This document shows positions 31,630 to 39,962 of a stretch of 64,000 nt of DNA, piece after piece. The stretch's first letter is position 1. Each line of letters opens with the position of its first letter. The position numbers and the translations under genes were made by a program. The notes beneath the pieces were generated by a model that saw only the letters and a program-made list of their open reading frames with translations, searched no databases and was not told the origin of the DNA. The DNA lies in NCBI GenBank assembly GCA_017306415.1, contig JAFKIL010000001.1, positions 1,039,971 through 1,103,970 on the forward strand. The letters are read 5' to 3'. The DNA is from Microbacterium sp. GTDB lineage: Bacteria; Actinomycetota; Actinomycetes; Actinomycetales; Microbacteriaceae.

Positions 31630-34600
31630 CGAAGTCGAGCGGCTGCGTGTCGGCATCGACCGTGGGGGTCTCGGGCTGCACGCCCAGGACCGCCGCGATG
31701 CGTGCGGCGACGCCGGCCGGATCGCTGTACAGATCGAACGCGTGGACGCGGACGTAGTGCCATCCCAACCGGCGCAGCAGCTGCGGTCGCAGCCGCAGCG
31801 ACTCCCGCAGAGAGTCGCCCCGGGTCTCCGGGTCGCTCTCGGCGACGACGGCCTTGCCCTTGTACTGCGCGACGAGGGGCAAGAGCCCGCGGTAGTGGAC
31901 GTCCACGGAGACCCCGAGGCGCCGCAGCTCGCGGGCGAGGGCCAGGGTGAGCGGGTCGGCGAGGTCCTCGAGCCGGGCCTCGCGTGCCCGAGCGGCGATG
32001 CCGCCCAGCACCGTCATGAAGGTGGCGGCGCCGTACTCCAGCCGCCCGTCGTCGAACGCCGAGGGGCGGATGGACGACACGAGCACCATCGACCGGCGGG
32101 CGCGCGTCATGCCGACCGTCAGGAGGCGCTCCCCGTCAGGCGTGGAGAGATCGCCGAAGTCGCTCAGCACCCGCCCGTGCCGGGTGAGACCGAAGCCGAG
32201 CGAGAAGATGACGCGGTCGCGGCTCTCGGCCACCGACTCCTCCAGGGTGAGGACCGCGAAGGGCTCTGCGGTGTCGCGCGACACGAAGTCCTCGACATCC
32301 GACCGGCCGGCGAAGGCGGCACCCACGGCGGCGCGCACGCGCTCGGCGTGACGCCGGCTGGCCGTGACGACCATGAGGGACTCGCTCCCCCGGTTGACCG
32401 CGTGCTCGACGACGAGCGTGACGACGCGGGCGACCTCCGCCTCCGGGCTCTCCACCGCACCGCTCACCGGGTCGGGCACCCCGACACCGCCCTCGACGTA
32501 GTCGACGCTGAGGCTGCCGCGTCCGAGATACGACCCCGCCCAGGGGAGCGACGAGATCTCACCGCCGTAGAACGCGTCGTTCACGAGCTCCGCGAGGTCC
32601 TCACCGCCCGCGCGGTAGCTGCGGGTCAGTGTCTCGATCGGGAGGAGGTCGGCGAGGAGCTCGAAGACGCTCGCCTCATCGAAGGGGAGGTCCGGCTCGT
32701 CGTCGTCGGCCGGGTGACCGGCAGCGACGTGGAACGGCGTGGGCTTCTGCGTCACGGGGTCGCCGAAGACGACGACCTGCCGTGCGCGGCGCAGCGCCGG
32801 GGCGGCCTCGGCGACCGAGAGCGCCGCGGCGTCGGCGATGAGCACGACGTCGAAGTCCGCCTCGTCGGGGATGAGCGGGACCTCGTAAGGCGACGCGATC
32901 CAGACGGGCGCGAGCGTGCGCGACAGCTCCGGAGCCGTCCGCACCAGACCCTCCGGCGTCACCGCGCCGCTCTTGAGCGCGAGCTTGAGCCGCTCGGCCT
33001 CCGACGCGTGGTCCACGATGCCGATCCGCCACTGCGTCGCGAGGTGCGCGGCGAGGAGCGGGCCGGATGCCGCGGCGTGCGCCTCGTCGACGAGGCGGAA
33101 GTCCCGCTCCAGCCGATCGACGACGGACGTGTTCGCGCCGAGCAGTGCGCGGTCGGCGCGCAGGAGGTGCTCGAGCGCGGACTGCCACCAGGCGAACTCC
33201 AGTTCCGCCCGCACGCGCTCCTCGGGGACATGCCGCACGGACAGCTCGAGGAGGAGCGGCTCGAGACCCATCCGGGCCAGATCCGTGCGGAGCGTCGCGC
33301 GCTCCACGAGATTTTCGAAGTACGCGGACTCGGCGGCGAGGCCGCCCAGCGTCCGCACGAGGTGGGCGACCGGAAGGCCGGCGAGCCGGTCCGCTCCGGA
33401 ACGCCCCAGGATGGCATCGAGCTCGCCCAGCTCGGCGTGCACCCGCATCGCACTGCTGTGGACGTCGCCGAGCCCGACGGGGAGCTCGGGGGCGATGCCG
33501 GCGTCGGCGTACTTCTGCCACTCGGTCCGCTGCTGCTGGATGCGCACGAGCGCCTCGTACATGTCCGGCACGTGGACGCCCGGGCGGACGTACTCCTTCG
33601 CCAGCCGCTTGAGCCGGCGGCGATTGGGGCCGGTCATGGTCGGCGCGTCGCGGCGGGAGCCGTGGGCCTGGATGAGGTCGGCGAGGGGCCGCTCGAACAC
33701 CGTCGGACTGAACCGGTCGAGGGAGTCCCGGATGCTCTGGAGGAGGTCGAGGTACACGCCGAGCTCATCGAGCGTGCGGAACGGCCGCATCCGCGTCTGC
33801 GCGATGAGCTCGTATCCGCGCTCCAGCAGACCCGGCACCTCCTGGCGGTGCAGACGCCCCGCCAGCGCGTGGGCGCGGCGGGCGGCATCGGTGGTGGTGA
33901 ATGTCACCCCGTACCAGGGCGAGTCGTCCGGCCCGAACCGGAACTCGCCCAGACGCGCCGCGGTCGCCAGCTTGTCGGCGGCATCCGGGCGGGAGTCGCG
34001 GAGCCGCTCGAGGGTCGCGGCGTCGAATCGGGCGGAGGTCGAGGGCGCGGGCGACTCGGCGGCGAGGGATGTGAGCCGGCGGACGATGTCGAGCATCGAG
34101 ACGCCGAGCGACCCGTTGCGTGCGGTCAGCGCCGTGCGGTAGTCGCGCAGCACCGTGCGCAGCCGGACGAGGGCATCGTCGATGTCGGACACCTTCGGCG
34201 GGACGGCCTTCTCGTTCCGGCCGATCGCGCGGATGAGGTCGCGGCGCAGCTCGCTCGGCGAGACGGCCAGCCCGTCCAGGCCGATCCCGGCCAGGCGATG
34301 GCGCACACCCTCGAGCGTGGACCGGCGGGCGCTCACCACGAGCACCCGTCTGCCGTCGGCGACGAGCGCGCCCAGCGCGTTGATGACCGTCTGCGTGCCG
34401 CCCGTTCCCGGCAGGGTGTGGACGGCGAGCGACTGGCCGTCCGAGATGCGCGCCAGCACGGCCTCCTGCTCGGCATCCGCGTCCAACAGCAGCGCGTCGG
34501 CTCCCGGGGAGCGCTCGTCGGGACCGGTCACAGCCGGGGCCGGGCGGTGGAGGGTGAGCCGCTCGCGGTCGCCGATGTGCCCCGCCAGGGCGTTGAGGAC

Positions 34601-35338
34601 GGGGTGGTCGAGATCCGCGAAGTCGCGGGACATCCCCGATGCGACGTCCGCGAACGTCGAGACCACGAGCCGAGGCCGCACCGCGAACAACGGCACGTGC
34701 GCCGTGAGCGCCCGGATGTGGTCTATCACGGGCTGCGGCTTGAAGACGCCGCCGTCGTAGGCGAGCGCGGCGAGGCCGTCGCCGTTGAGGTCCACGCCGA
34801 ACTGTTCAGCGAGGGCGCGGACGAGCTCGGGGTTGGCGGTGAAGGTGCCGTGCAGCTTCAGCTCGAAGTCGGTGTGATGCCGCCGGATCGCTGTCGGGCG
34901 CAGGAGGATCGGCGCGCAGAAGACGTCGTCGCCGACGGTCCACGTCGCGAGGCCCACGCCGAGTCGTACCGTGTCGAGGCCGCGGGCGGTGCGCAGCTCG
35001 ACGTTCTTCGCGGTCACGCGCTCTGCGGCGATCGTCGCCGTGCGCAGGGCCACCTCGTCGCGGAACAGGTTCGACAGCAGCGTCGACCGCCCCGTGATGA
35101 ACTGCGGGAGGCTGCCCGGGTGCGCCTTGGTGATCTCGATGCCCGCGTCGCCCGCGTCACGGTAGTGCAGCAGCGAGGACCGGCCGCCCAGCTGAGCCGC
35201 CTGGTCGCGCAGGCGCTCGCGCTCGGGCTCTGCGACATGCATGACGGTGACCCCCGGTTCGGCGATCGCGAGCGAGCCCGGGGTCACCTCGGCCCGTGGC
35301 CCGTCCCCCTGGGGGATGGCCTCCTCCGCGCCGACCAC
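31622..35338 (-). CDS. Helicase-like protein with degenerate Walker motifs and nuclease-like C-terminus
   Basis: A 1238-residue protein laid out like a superfamily 1 helicase. The Walker A position reads LPGTGGTQT (residues 309-317), with Gly where the catalytic Lys should be, and the Walker B position reads FDVVLIADAAALS instead of a DE pair. Later motifs look kept: LTRSYRAGGEDLAEL, GMTRARRSMVLV. The middle 400 residues are helical and variable. The C-terminus (ESLRLRPQLLRRLGWHYVRVHAFDLYSDP) resembles the nuclease-like domain named after M. testaceum MTES_1575. Start: GTG at 35338 has GAGGTGAGGG upstream; an earlier GTG at 35362 and an ATG further up are weaker. It could be a DNA repair or defence factor or a DNA-binding scaffold. 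Confidence 0.75.
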   Translation of the reverse strand: MVGAEEAIPQGDGPRAEVTPGSLAIAEPGVTVMHVAEPERERLRDQAAQLGGRSSLLHYRDAGDAGIEITKAHPGSLPQFITGRSTLLSNLFRDEVALRTATIAAERVTAKNVELRTARGLDTVRLGVGLATWTVGDDVFCAPILLRPTAIRRHHTDFELKLHGTFTANPELVRALAEQFGVDLNGDGLAALAYDGGVFKPQPVIDHIRALTAHVPLFAVRPRLVVSTFADVASGMSRDFADLDHPVLNALAGHIGDRERLTLHRPAPAVTGPDERSPGADALLLDADAEQEAVLARISDGQSLAVHTLPGTGGTQTVINALGALVADGRRVLVVSARRSTLEGVRHRLAGIGLDGLAVSPSELRRDLIRAIGRNEKAVPPKVSDIDDALVRLRTVLRDYRTALTARNGSLGVSMLDIVRRLTSLAAESPAPSTSARFDAATLERLRDSRPDAADKLATAARLGEFRFGPDDSPWYGVTFTTTDAARRAHALAGRLHRQEVPGLLERGYELIAQTRMRPFRTLDELGVYLDLLQSIRDSLDRFSPTVFERPLADLIQAHGSRRDAPTMTGPNRRRLKRLAKEYVRPGVHVPDMYEALVRIQQQRTEWQKYADAGIAPELPVGLGDVHSSAMRVHAELGELDAILGRSGADRLAGLPVAHLVRTLGGLAAESAYFENLVERATLRTDLARMGLEPLLLELSVRHVPEERVRAELEFAWWQSALEHLLRADRALLGANTSVVDRLERDFRLVDEAHAAASGPLLAAHLATQWRIGIVDHASEAERLKLALKSGAVTPEGLVRTAPELSRTLAPVWIASPYEVPLIPDEADFDVVLIADAAALSVAEAAPALRRARQVVVFGDPVTQKPTPFHVAAGHPADDDEPDLPFDEASVFELLADLLPIETLTRSYRAGGEDLAELVNDAFYGGEISSLPWAGSYLGRGSLSVDYVEGGVGVPDPVSGAVESPEAEVARVVTLVVEHAVNRGSESLMVVTASRRHAERVRAAVGAAFAGRSDVEDFVSRDTAEPFAVLTLEESVAESRDRVIFSLGFGLTRHGRVLSDFGDLSTPDGERLLTVGMTRARRSMVLVSSIRPSAFDDGRLEYGAATFMTVLGGIAARAREARLEDLADPLTLALARELRRLGVSVDVHYRGLLPLVAQYKGKAVVAESDPETRGDSLRESLRLRPQLLRRLGWHYVRVHAFDLYSDPAGVAARIAAVLGVQPETPTVDADTQPLDFGG

Positions 35339-35538
35339 GGCGTTGCCCTCACCTCGCCACACAGGAGCCAGACTAAGCGGGAGAGTGCCCGCTCCCCCGC
35401 AGCCCGGCCGAGTTTCGCGGTATTGACGGGACACGCCGCGCTGATCGGCCCTTCCTCCCCAGCGGATGCGCCCCGGGCCTCCTCCACCGGACGGCCGGCG
35501 CAACGGTGCCCGCCGCCGGTGCGCGCCAGGATGGACGC

Positions 35539-36048
35539 ATGATCTCCGCCACCTACACCGTCCACCCCACGCCCGTCGGCGACGCGCTGCTCGTCTTCAC
35601 GGACGAGGGCCTCGTCGCTCTGCACGTCACGCACGACGACGGCGACGACGCGCTCGCTGCGCTGTCCCTCGCGCTGCGCACGCTGCCCGGGCGCGACGAC
35701 GTGGTCGACGGCGACCTGCGGCGGCAGCTGGACGAGTACTTCGAGGGTTCGCGGCGCACCTTCGAGGTGACGCTGGACTGGCGACTCACGCGCGGCTTCA
35801 CGCGCGAGGCACTCGAAGCGGTGCGCGAGATCCCGTACGCGCGGGTCGCCAGCTACGGCGAAGTGGCGGCGATGGCGGGACGTGCCCGGGCGGCGCGCGC
35901 GGTGGGGACCGCGTGCGCGACGACGCCCTGGTCGATCGTGGTGCCCGTGCACCGGGTCGTCCGGTCGGACGGGTCGATGGGCGAGTACGGCGGGCACCCG
36001 GAGGTCAAGCGCTTCCTGCTCGACCTCGAGGCCGCCGCGGGCGAGTAG
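35539..36048 (+). CDS. MGMT/Ogt homologue lacking the acceptor cysteine
   Basis: A 169-residue protein with the full two-domain layout of O6-alkylguanine-DNA alkyltransferase: N-terminal domain (TVHPTPVGDALLVFTDEGL), then FTREALEAVREIPYARVASYGEVAAMAGRARAARAVGTA. The active-site motif, normally PCHRV, reads PVHRV at residues 136-140, and the preceding conserved Asn of the hinge is replaced (CATTPW). Codon 137 is GTG. So it should not accept alkyl groups. Alkyltransferase-like proteins also lack the Cys and flag lesions for excision repair, but those usually have Trp or Ala there and no N-terminal domain. It is divergent from the helicase-like gene, 200 bp away. Confidence 0.85.
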   Translation: MISATYTVHPTPVGDALLVFTDEGLVALHVTHDDGDDALAALSLALRTLPGRDDVVDGDLRRQLDEYFEGSRRTFEVTLDWRLTRGFTREALEAVREIPYARVASYGEVAAMAGRARAARAVGTACATTPWSIVVPVHRVVRSDGSMGEYGGHPEVKRFLLDLEAAAGE

Positions 36049-36159
36049 GCCGTCCGCGGCGGCCGTCGCCATGCGGGGCCGCGGCTCCGCACGCGATGGT
36101 AGCCTCGTCGCTACGATACGCGGCACCGCTGCCGTCCCCCGGAGAGAAGCAGGTCGTGC

Positions 36160-37023
36160 GTGGGAGCACCGTCGGGAACGCTGTCGGCGCCTGACAAGGA
36201 CGCCGACCTGATCGCGCGCGCCGTGGGCGACCTCGCTCGGCGCACACGGTTCCCTGTGGCGTTCGGCGGACTCGAACGCGACGGCGCTGTGCACGTCAGC
36301 GCCGTGGTGGGTGCACGCACCCACCACCTGGACTCCCTCGTGGTCGAAGCGGGCCGCGGCTTGGGCGGCCGCGCGCTGGTCGAGACCCGGCCCCGCCTCG
36401 CCCTCGACTACCGAACCGCAAAGGGCATCACGCACGACTACGACGGGATGGTGCTGGGCGAGGGCATCGCGACGCTGTTCGCCGTGCCGGTCGTGTCGGA
36501 CGGCCGTGCTCGCGCCGTCATCTACTGCGGATCGTGGGGGCAGGCTCCGGTCAGCGACGTCACGGCAAAGCCGGCGTTCGACGTCGCCGAGAACCTCGCG
36601 ACCGAGCTGCGGATCCGCGATGAGGTCGAGCGGCGCATCGCGCGGACGACCTCGGCGGCGGGCGCGCCGACGATGGCACCCGCCGTCCGCGAGGAGCTGC
36701 GCTCGAGCTTCGCTGAACTGCGCAGCATCTCCGCCGACGTTCGCGACGCCGAACTGCGCGATCGCCTCGGCCGGTTGGAGCGCCGCCTGGCCGCCCTCTC
36801 GCACGACGGCCCGTCGGTCGCTCTCGACGTGACACTGTCACCGCGCGAGATCGACGTCCTCGCGTGCGCAGCGCTGGGCGCCACGAACGCGGAGATCGGC
36901 ACGTCCCTGGCGCTCAAAGAGGTGACGGTCAAGTCGTATCTGGCATCGGCGATGGCGAAGCTCGACGTCTCCACCCGTCACGCCGCCGTCGCGACCGCAC
37001 GTCGCGCGGGACTCCTCCCCTAG
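36160..37023 (+). CDS. GAF-like sensor with LuxR-type HTH
   Basis: A 287-residue regulator. The N-terminal 155 residues form a GAF-like domain (FPVAFGGLERDGAVHVSAVVGAR, GRGLGGRALVETRPRLALDY, LFAVPVVSDGRARAVIYCG), then a helical linker, then a LuxR-type helix-turn-helix in the last 62 residues (LSPREIDVLACAALGATNAEIGTSLALKEVTVKSYL). The ligand is unknown; GAF domains of this type usually bind small aromatic or nucleotide ligands, and the family includes regulators of catabolic genes. The start is a GTG with GGAGAGAAG upstream. The next gene is lsr2, 14 bp after its stop. Confidence 0.8.
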   Translation: MGAPSGTLSAPDKDADLIARAVGDLARRTRFPVAFGGLERDGAVHVSAVVGARTHHLDSLVVEAGRGLGGRALVETRPRLALDYRTAKGITHDYDGMVLGEGIATLFAVPVVSDGRARAVIYCGSWGQAPVSDVTAKPAFDVAENLATELRIRDEVERRIARTTSAAGAPTMAPAVREELRSSFAELRSISADVRDAELRDRLGRLERRLAALSHDGPSVALDVTLSPREIDVLACAALGATNAEIGTSLALKEVTVKSYLASAMAKLDVSTRHAAVATARRAGLLP

Positions 37024-37037
37024 ATAGGGTTTCTCCC

Positions 37038-37385
37038 ATGGCTCGCAGAATCGTGCATCAGCTCGTCGACGACCTGGACGGCAGCGTCCTCGAGATCGGC
37101 TCGGGTGAGACCGTCCTCTTCTCGCTGGACGGCGTCGCCTACGAGATCGACCTGACCGACGAGAACGCCGCCGCGCTGCGTGCCGCGTTCGCGCCCTACA
37201 TCTCTGCGGCGCGGTCGATCTCGACGCGACGGCCGAGCACGGCAGGCGCATCTCGTCCCCGTCGCCGCACCGGTCAGCAGGATTACAGTGCCGTGCGCGC
37301 CTGGGCCAAGGAGAACGGCTACACCCTTTCGGACCGCGGTCGCGTGCCCGCCGCCGTGCTCGAGGCGTTCGAAGCCGCGAACTGA
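37038..37385 (+). CDS. lsr2: Lsr2-family nucleoid-associated protein
   Basis: A 115-residue Lsr2, the actinobacterial H-NS analogue that bridges AT-rich DNA and silences foreign genes. The N-terminal oligomerisation domain reads RRIVHQLVDDLDGS, VLFSLDGVAYEIDLT and ENAAALRAAFAPYI. A basic linker (STRRPSTAGASRPRRRTGQ) precedes the DNA-binding domain AVRAWAKENGYTLSDRGRVPAAVLEAF with the RGR AT-hook-like motif. It begins 14 bp after the GAF-LuxR gene and is followed by a good terminator. Confidence 0.95.
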   Translation: MARRIVHQLVDDLDGSVLEIGSGETVLFSLDGVAYEIDLTDENAAALRAAFAPYISAARSISTRRPSTAGASRPRRRTGQQDYSAVRAWAKENGYTLSDRGRVPAAVLEAFEAAN

Positions 37386-37408
37386 CCCCACGCCCATCCT
37401 TCGGGGCG

Positions 37409-37448
37409 GGGCCTCTCTGCACGCGCAGGCGTGACGGGAGGCCCTTTT
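37409..37448 (+). terminator. Rho-independent terminator after lsr2
   Basis: GGGCCTC at 37409-37415 pairs with GAGGCCC at 37438-37444 and is followed directly by TTTT. The loop contains a smaller hairpin (TGCACGCGCAGGCGTGA). It lies 24 bp after the lsr2 stop and just before the 3' end of the convergent MFS gene, so it may serve both. Confidence 0.75.
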
Positions 37449-37467
37449 CGGGGCGGGCCGTGGGCGC

Positions 37468-39621
37468 CTACTGCTGTTGGGCCTCGCGCAGCTGACGCCG
37501 CGTGAGCGGCTGCGACGGGGCGGCGACCTCGACCGACGCGGGACGGGCAGCGGTCTCGGGTGCGTCCGCGACGTCGAACGGAGCGACGAGCGCTCCCGCC
37601 TCGTCGGCGGCCGCCTTGGCACGGACCGCCTCGTCATCCGCCGCCTCCTGCAGGGCCGACTTGGCGCGCAGCGGCGGGGTGCGGAAGAACAGCGCGAGCA
37701 CGAAGGCCAGCAGCACGACGAACATCGCGACCCAGTAGACCATGACCGCGGACTCGTTGAACGCGACGAGGAACGGCTTGGAGAGGCGCGGATCGGACCC
37801 GTTCAGGAATGACGTGTCGTCGAACGTGCTGGAGTCGAACCCGCTCCCGCCGGACTGCTCCTTGATCTTCTTCTGGAGGGAGGGGACAGCGGCCTCGACG
37901 AATGTCTTCCGCGCGCTCGCGTCGGCGAAGTTCAGCGTCACCGCCCCGTCGGATGCGATCTGCACCGCGGGGTTCGTCTCCTGGACCTTGGACGAGACGG
38001 CAGCGATCGCCTGCTGCACGGCGGCCTGCTCGGCCGCCGCCTGCCCTGCGGCGGGGATGGTCCCGGCGGCCACCTGATCGGCGACCGCCTTCTTCGCGGC
38101 ATCCGTCGCCTGGGCGACCGACGCCTCGATGGACGCCGTCACACCGCTGGTCGCGCCGTCGACGATCTTGGCGTACATCGTCTTCATGATCGCCTTGTTC
38201 TCGGGCGCGGACGCCACCGCCGGGTCGAACGCGGCGTCGAGAGCCGCGGTCAGGTTGGCCTTGTCGGTGAACTCCGCCTTGAAGTTCGTCGGCATCACCG
38301 TGAACAGCAGCGACAGCAGCACGGCGGTGCCCAGCGTGCCGCCGATCTGGCGGAAGAACGTGGAGGCACTGGTGGCGACGCCCATGTCGCGCAGCCCGAC
38401 GGAGTTCTGGCTGGCGATCGTGAGGGTCTGCATGAGCTGACCCAGGCCGAGCCCGATCAGCAGCATCGCGCCCGCGAGGAACCAGTACGAGCCGTCGTAC
38501 TGCAGACGCGTGAGCATGAAGTAGCCGCCCGCCATGAACGCCGTGCCCAGGATCGGGAACATGCGGTAGCGGCCCGTGCGCGCGATGATCTGACCGCTCG
38601 CGATCGACGAGATCATCAGGCCGAGGATCATCGGGAGGAGCTGGAACCCGCTCTCGGTCGGAGTGGAGCCCAGCACGATCTGCAGGTAGAGCGGGAGGGT
38701 CAGCATCGCGCCGAACATGCCGAAGCCGACGAGCACGCCGATGATCGTCGCCATCGAGAAGGTGGAGGAGCGGAAGAGCTTCAGCGGGATGAGCGCGTCG
38801 TCCTTCATCAGCGTCTCCGCGATGACGAACGCGACGATGCCGACGGCGCCGATGATGTAGCAGCCGATCGACAGCGCCGAATCCCAGCCCCACGTGCGGC
38901 CCTGCTCCGCAACCAGGAGGAGCGGGACGAGCGCCACGATGACCGTGGTCGCGCCCCACCAGTCGATCCGCACCGAGCGGCGCCCGTGGTGCGGGATGTG
39001 CAGGAACCTCAGGACGATGCCGAGCGCGACCAGGCCGATCGGGACGTTGATGAGGAACACCCAGCGCCAGCCGTCGATCCACAGGATCTGGTCGACACCG
39101 GCGAAGAGGCCGCCGATGAGCGGCCCGATGACGCTCGAGATGCCGAACACGGCGAGGAAGTAGCCCTGATACTTCGCGCGCTCGCGTGGCGCGAGGATGT
39201 CGCCCATGATGGCCAGCGGCATCGACATGAGGCCGCCCGCGCCGAGGCCCTGCACCGCGCGGAAGGCCGCCAGCTCGAGCATCGAGGTCGAGAACGACGC
39301 GAGGATCGAGCCGACGATGAAGACGACGATCGCGATGATGAACAGCGGCCGGCGACCGAAGATGTCGGACAGCTTGCCGTAGATCGGCGTGGAGATCGTC
39401 GACACGATCAGGTACGCGGTGGTCACCCACGCCTGCTGGCTCAGGCCGTGCAGGTCGTCGCCGATGGTGCGGATCGCCGTGCCGACCACGGTCTGATCGA
39501 GCGCCGAGAGGAACATGCCGGCCATGAGGCCGAAGATCACGAACAGGATCATCCTGTGCGTCATGACGGGGGATGCGGTGCGATGCGATCCGGTGCGAGG
39601 CGCGACGGCGGTATCTGACAT
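37468..39621 (-). CDS. DHA2-type MFS multidrug exporter with large external loop
   Basis: A 717-residue transporter of the 14-segment DHA2 family. The first segment is followed by ALDQTVVGTAIRTIGDDL, the DHA2 hallmark; later motifs include GKLSDIFGRRPLF and GGLFAGVDQ. Between the last two segments there is an extracytoplasmic loop of about 185 residues (residues 440-626) with amphipathic and alanine-rich helices such as IEASVAQATDAAKKAVADQ. Most DHA2 proteins have a much shorter loop here. A 70-residue cytoplasmic tail ends in LTRRQLREAQQQ. ATG at 39621 gives a normal N-terminus; an open frame continues upstream through non-coding sequence. Substrates are unknown. Confidence 0.88.
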   Translation of the reverse strand: MSDTAVAPRTGSHRTASPVMTHRMILFVIFGLMAGMFLSALDQTVVGTAIRTIGDDLHGLSQQAWVTTAYLIVSTISTPIYGKLSDIFGRRPLFIIAIVVFIVGSILASFSTSMLELAAFRAVQGLGAGGLMSMPLAIMGDILAPRERAKYQGYFLAVFGISSVIGPLIGGLFAGVDQILWIDGWRWVFLINVPIGLVALGIVLRFLHIPHHGRRSVRIDWWGATTVIVALVPLLLVAEQGRTWGWDSALSIGCYIIGAVGIVAFVIAETLMKDDALIPLKLFRSSTFSMATIIGVLVGFGMFGAMLTLPLYLQIVLGSTPTESGFQLLPMILGLMISSIASGQIIARTGRYRMFPILGTAFMAGGYFMLTRLQYDGSYWFLAGAMLLIGLGLGQLMQTLTIASQNSVGLRDMGVATSASTFFRQIGGTLGTAVLLSLLFTVMPTNFKAEFTDKANLTAALDAAFDPAVASAPENKAIMKTMYAKIVDGATSGVTASIEASVAQATDAAKKAVADQVAAGTIPAAGQAAAEQAAVQQAIAAVSSKVQETNPAVQIASDGAVTLNFADASARKTFVEAAVPSLQKKIKEQSGGSGFDSSTFDDTSFLNGSDPRLSKPFLVAFNESAVMVYWVAMFVVLLAFVLALFFRTPPLRAKSALQEAADDEAVRAKAAADEAGALVAPFDVADAPETAARPASVEVAAPSQPLTRRQLREAQQQ

Positions 39622-39962
39622 GTGTCCTCGGAATGCTCTCAGGAAGATCGGCGACCCGAAGATCGTCAGGTCACGAACACACCATCGTAGCCCGCCCGGA
39701 ACGACTCGGTCTCGAAATCCCCCAGAACCGGGGGTCCCGTCAGGCTCCCCGAGTCGGGCACGGATTATAGGAGCGCCGCGGATCGCAGGGACGCGCGGGC
39801 CCGGTTTGTTACGTCGCAGCGCCTGCTGACGACGCGATCGCGTCACACGTCGACCCTTTCGGTCACATCCGCCCGAGACATCCGCTCGGGATGCCATGGT
39901 GATCTTCGCCCCCGCACTCGACGAGGGCGATCCCCTACCCCACCCCTCACCGGAGGAATCCC
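39622..39962 (+). other. Intergenic region before the Liv-type transporter operon
   Basis: A 341-base gap between the divergent MFS and substrate-binding protein genes. I see no supported gene. A short hairpin (CCCGAG at 39872-39877 with CTCGGG at 39885-39890) lies near the downstream end, and GGAGGA at 39952-39957 is the ribosome binding site of the next gene. Promoters for both directions should be here but no clear hexamers stand out. Confidence 0.5.

Noticed and set aside
31475-35542. A 1,355-codon open frame on the plus strand opposite the helicase-like gene
   Set aside because: It has the arginine-, histidine- and valine-rich composition of an antisense shadow in high-GC DNA, has no recognisable domain, and the minus-strand frame has clear helicase-type motifs and a coupled partner.
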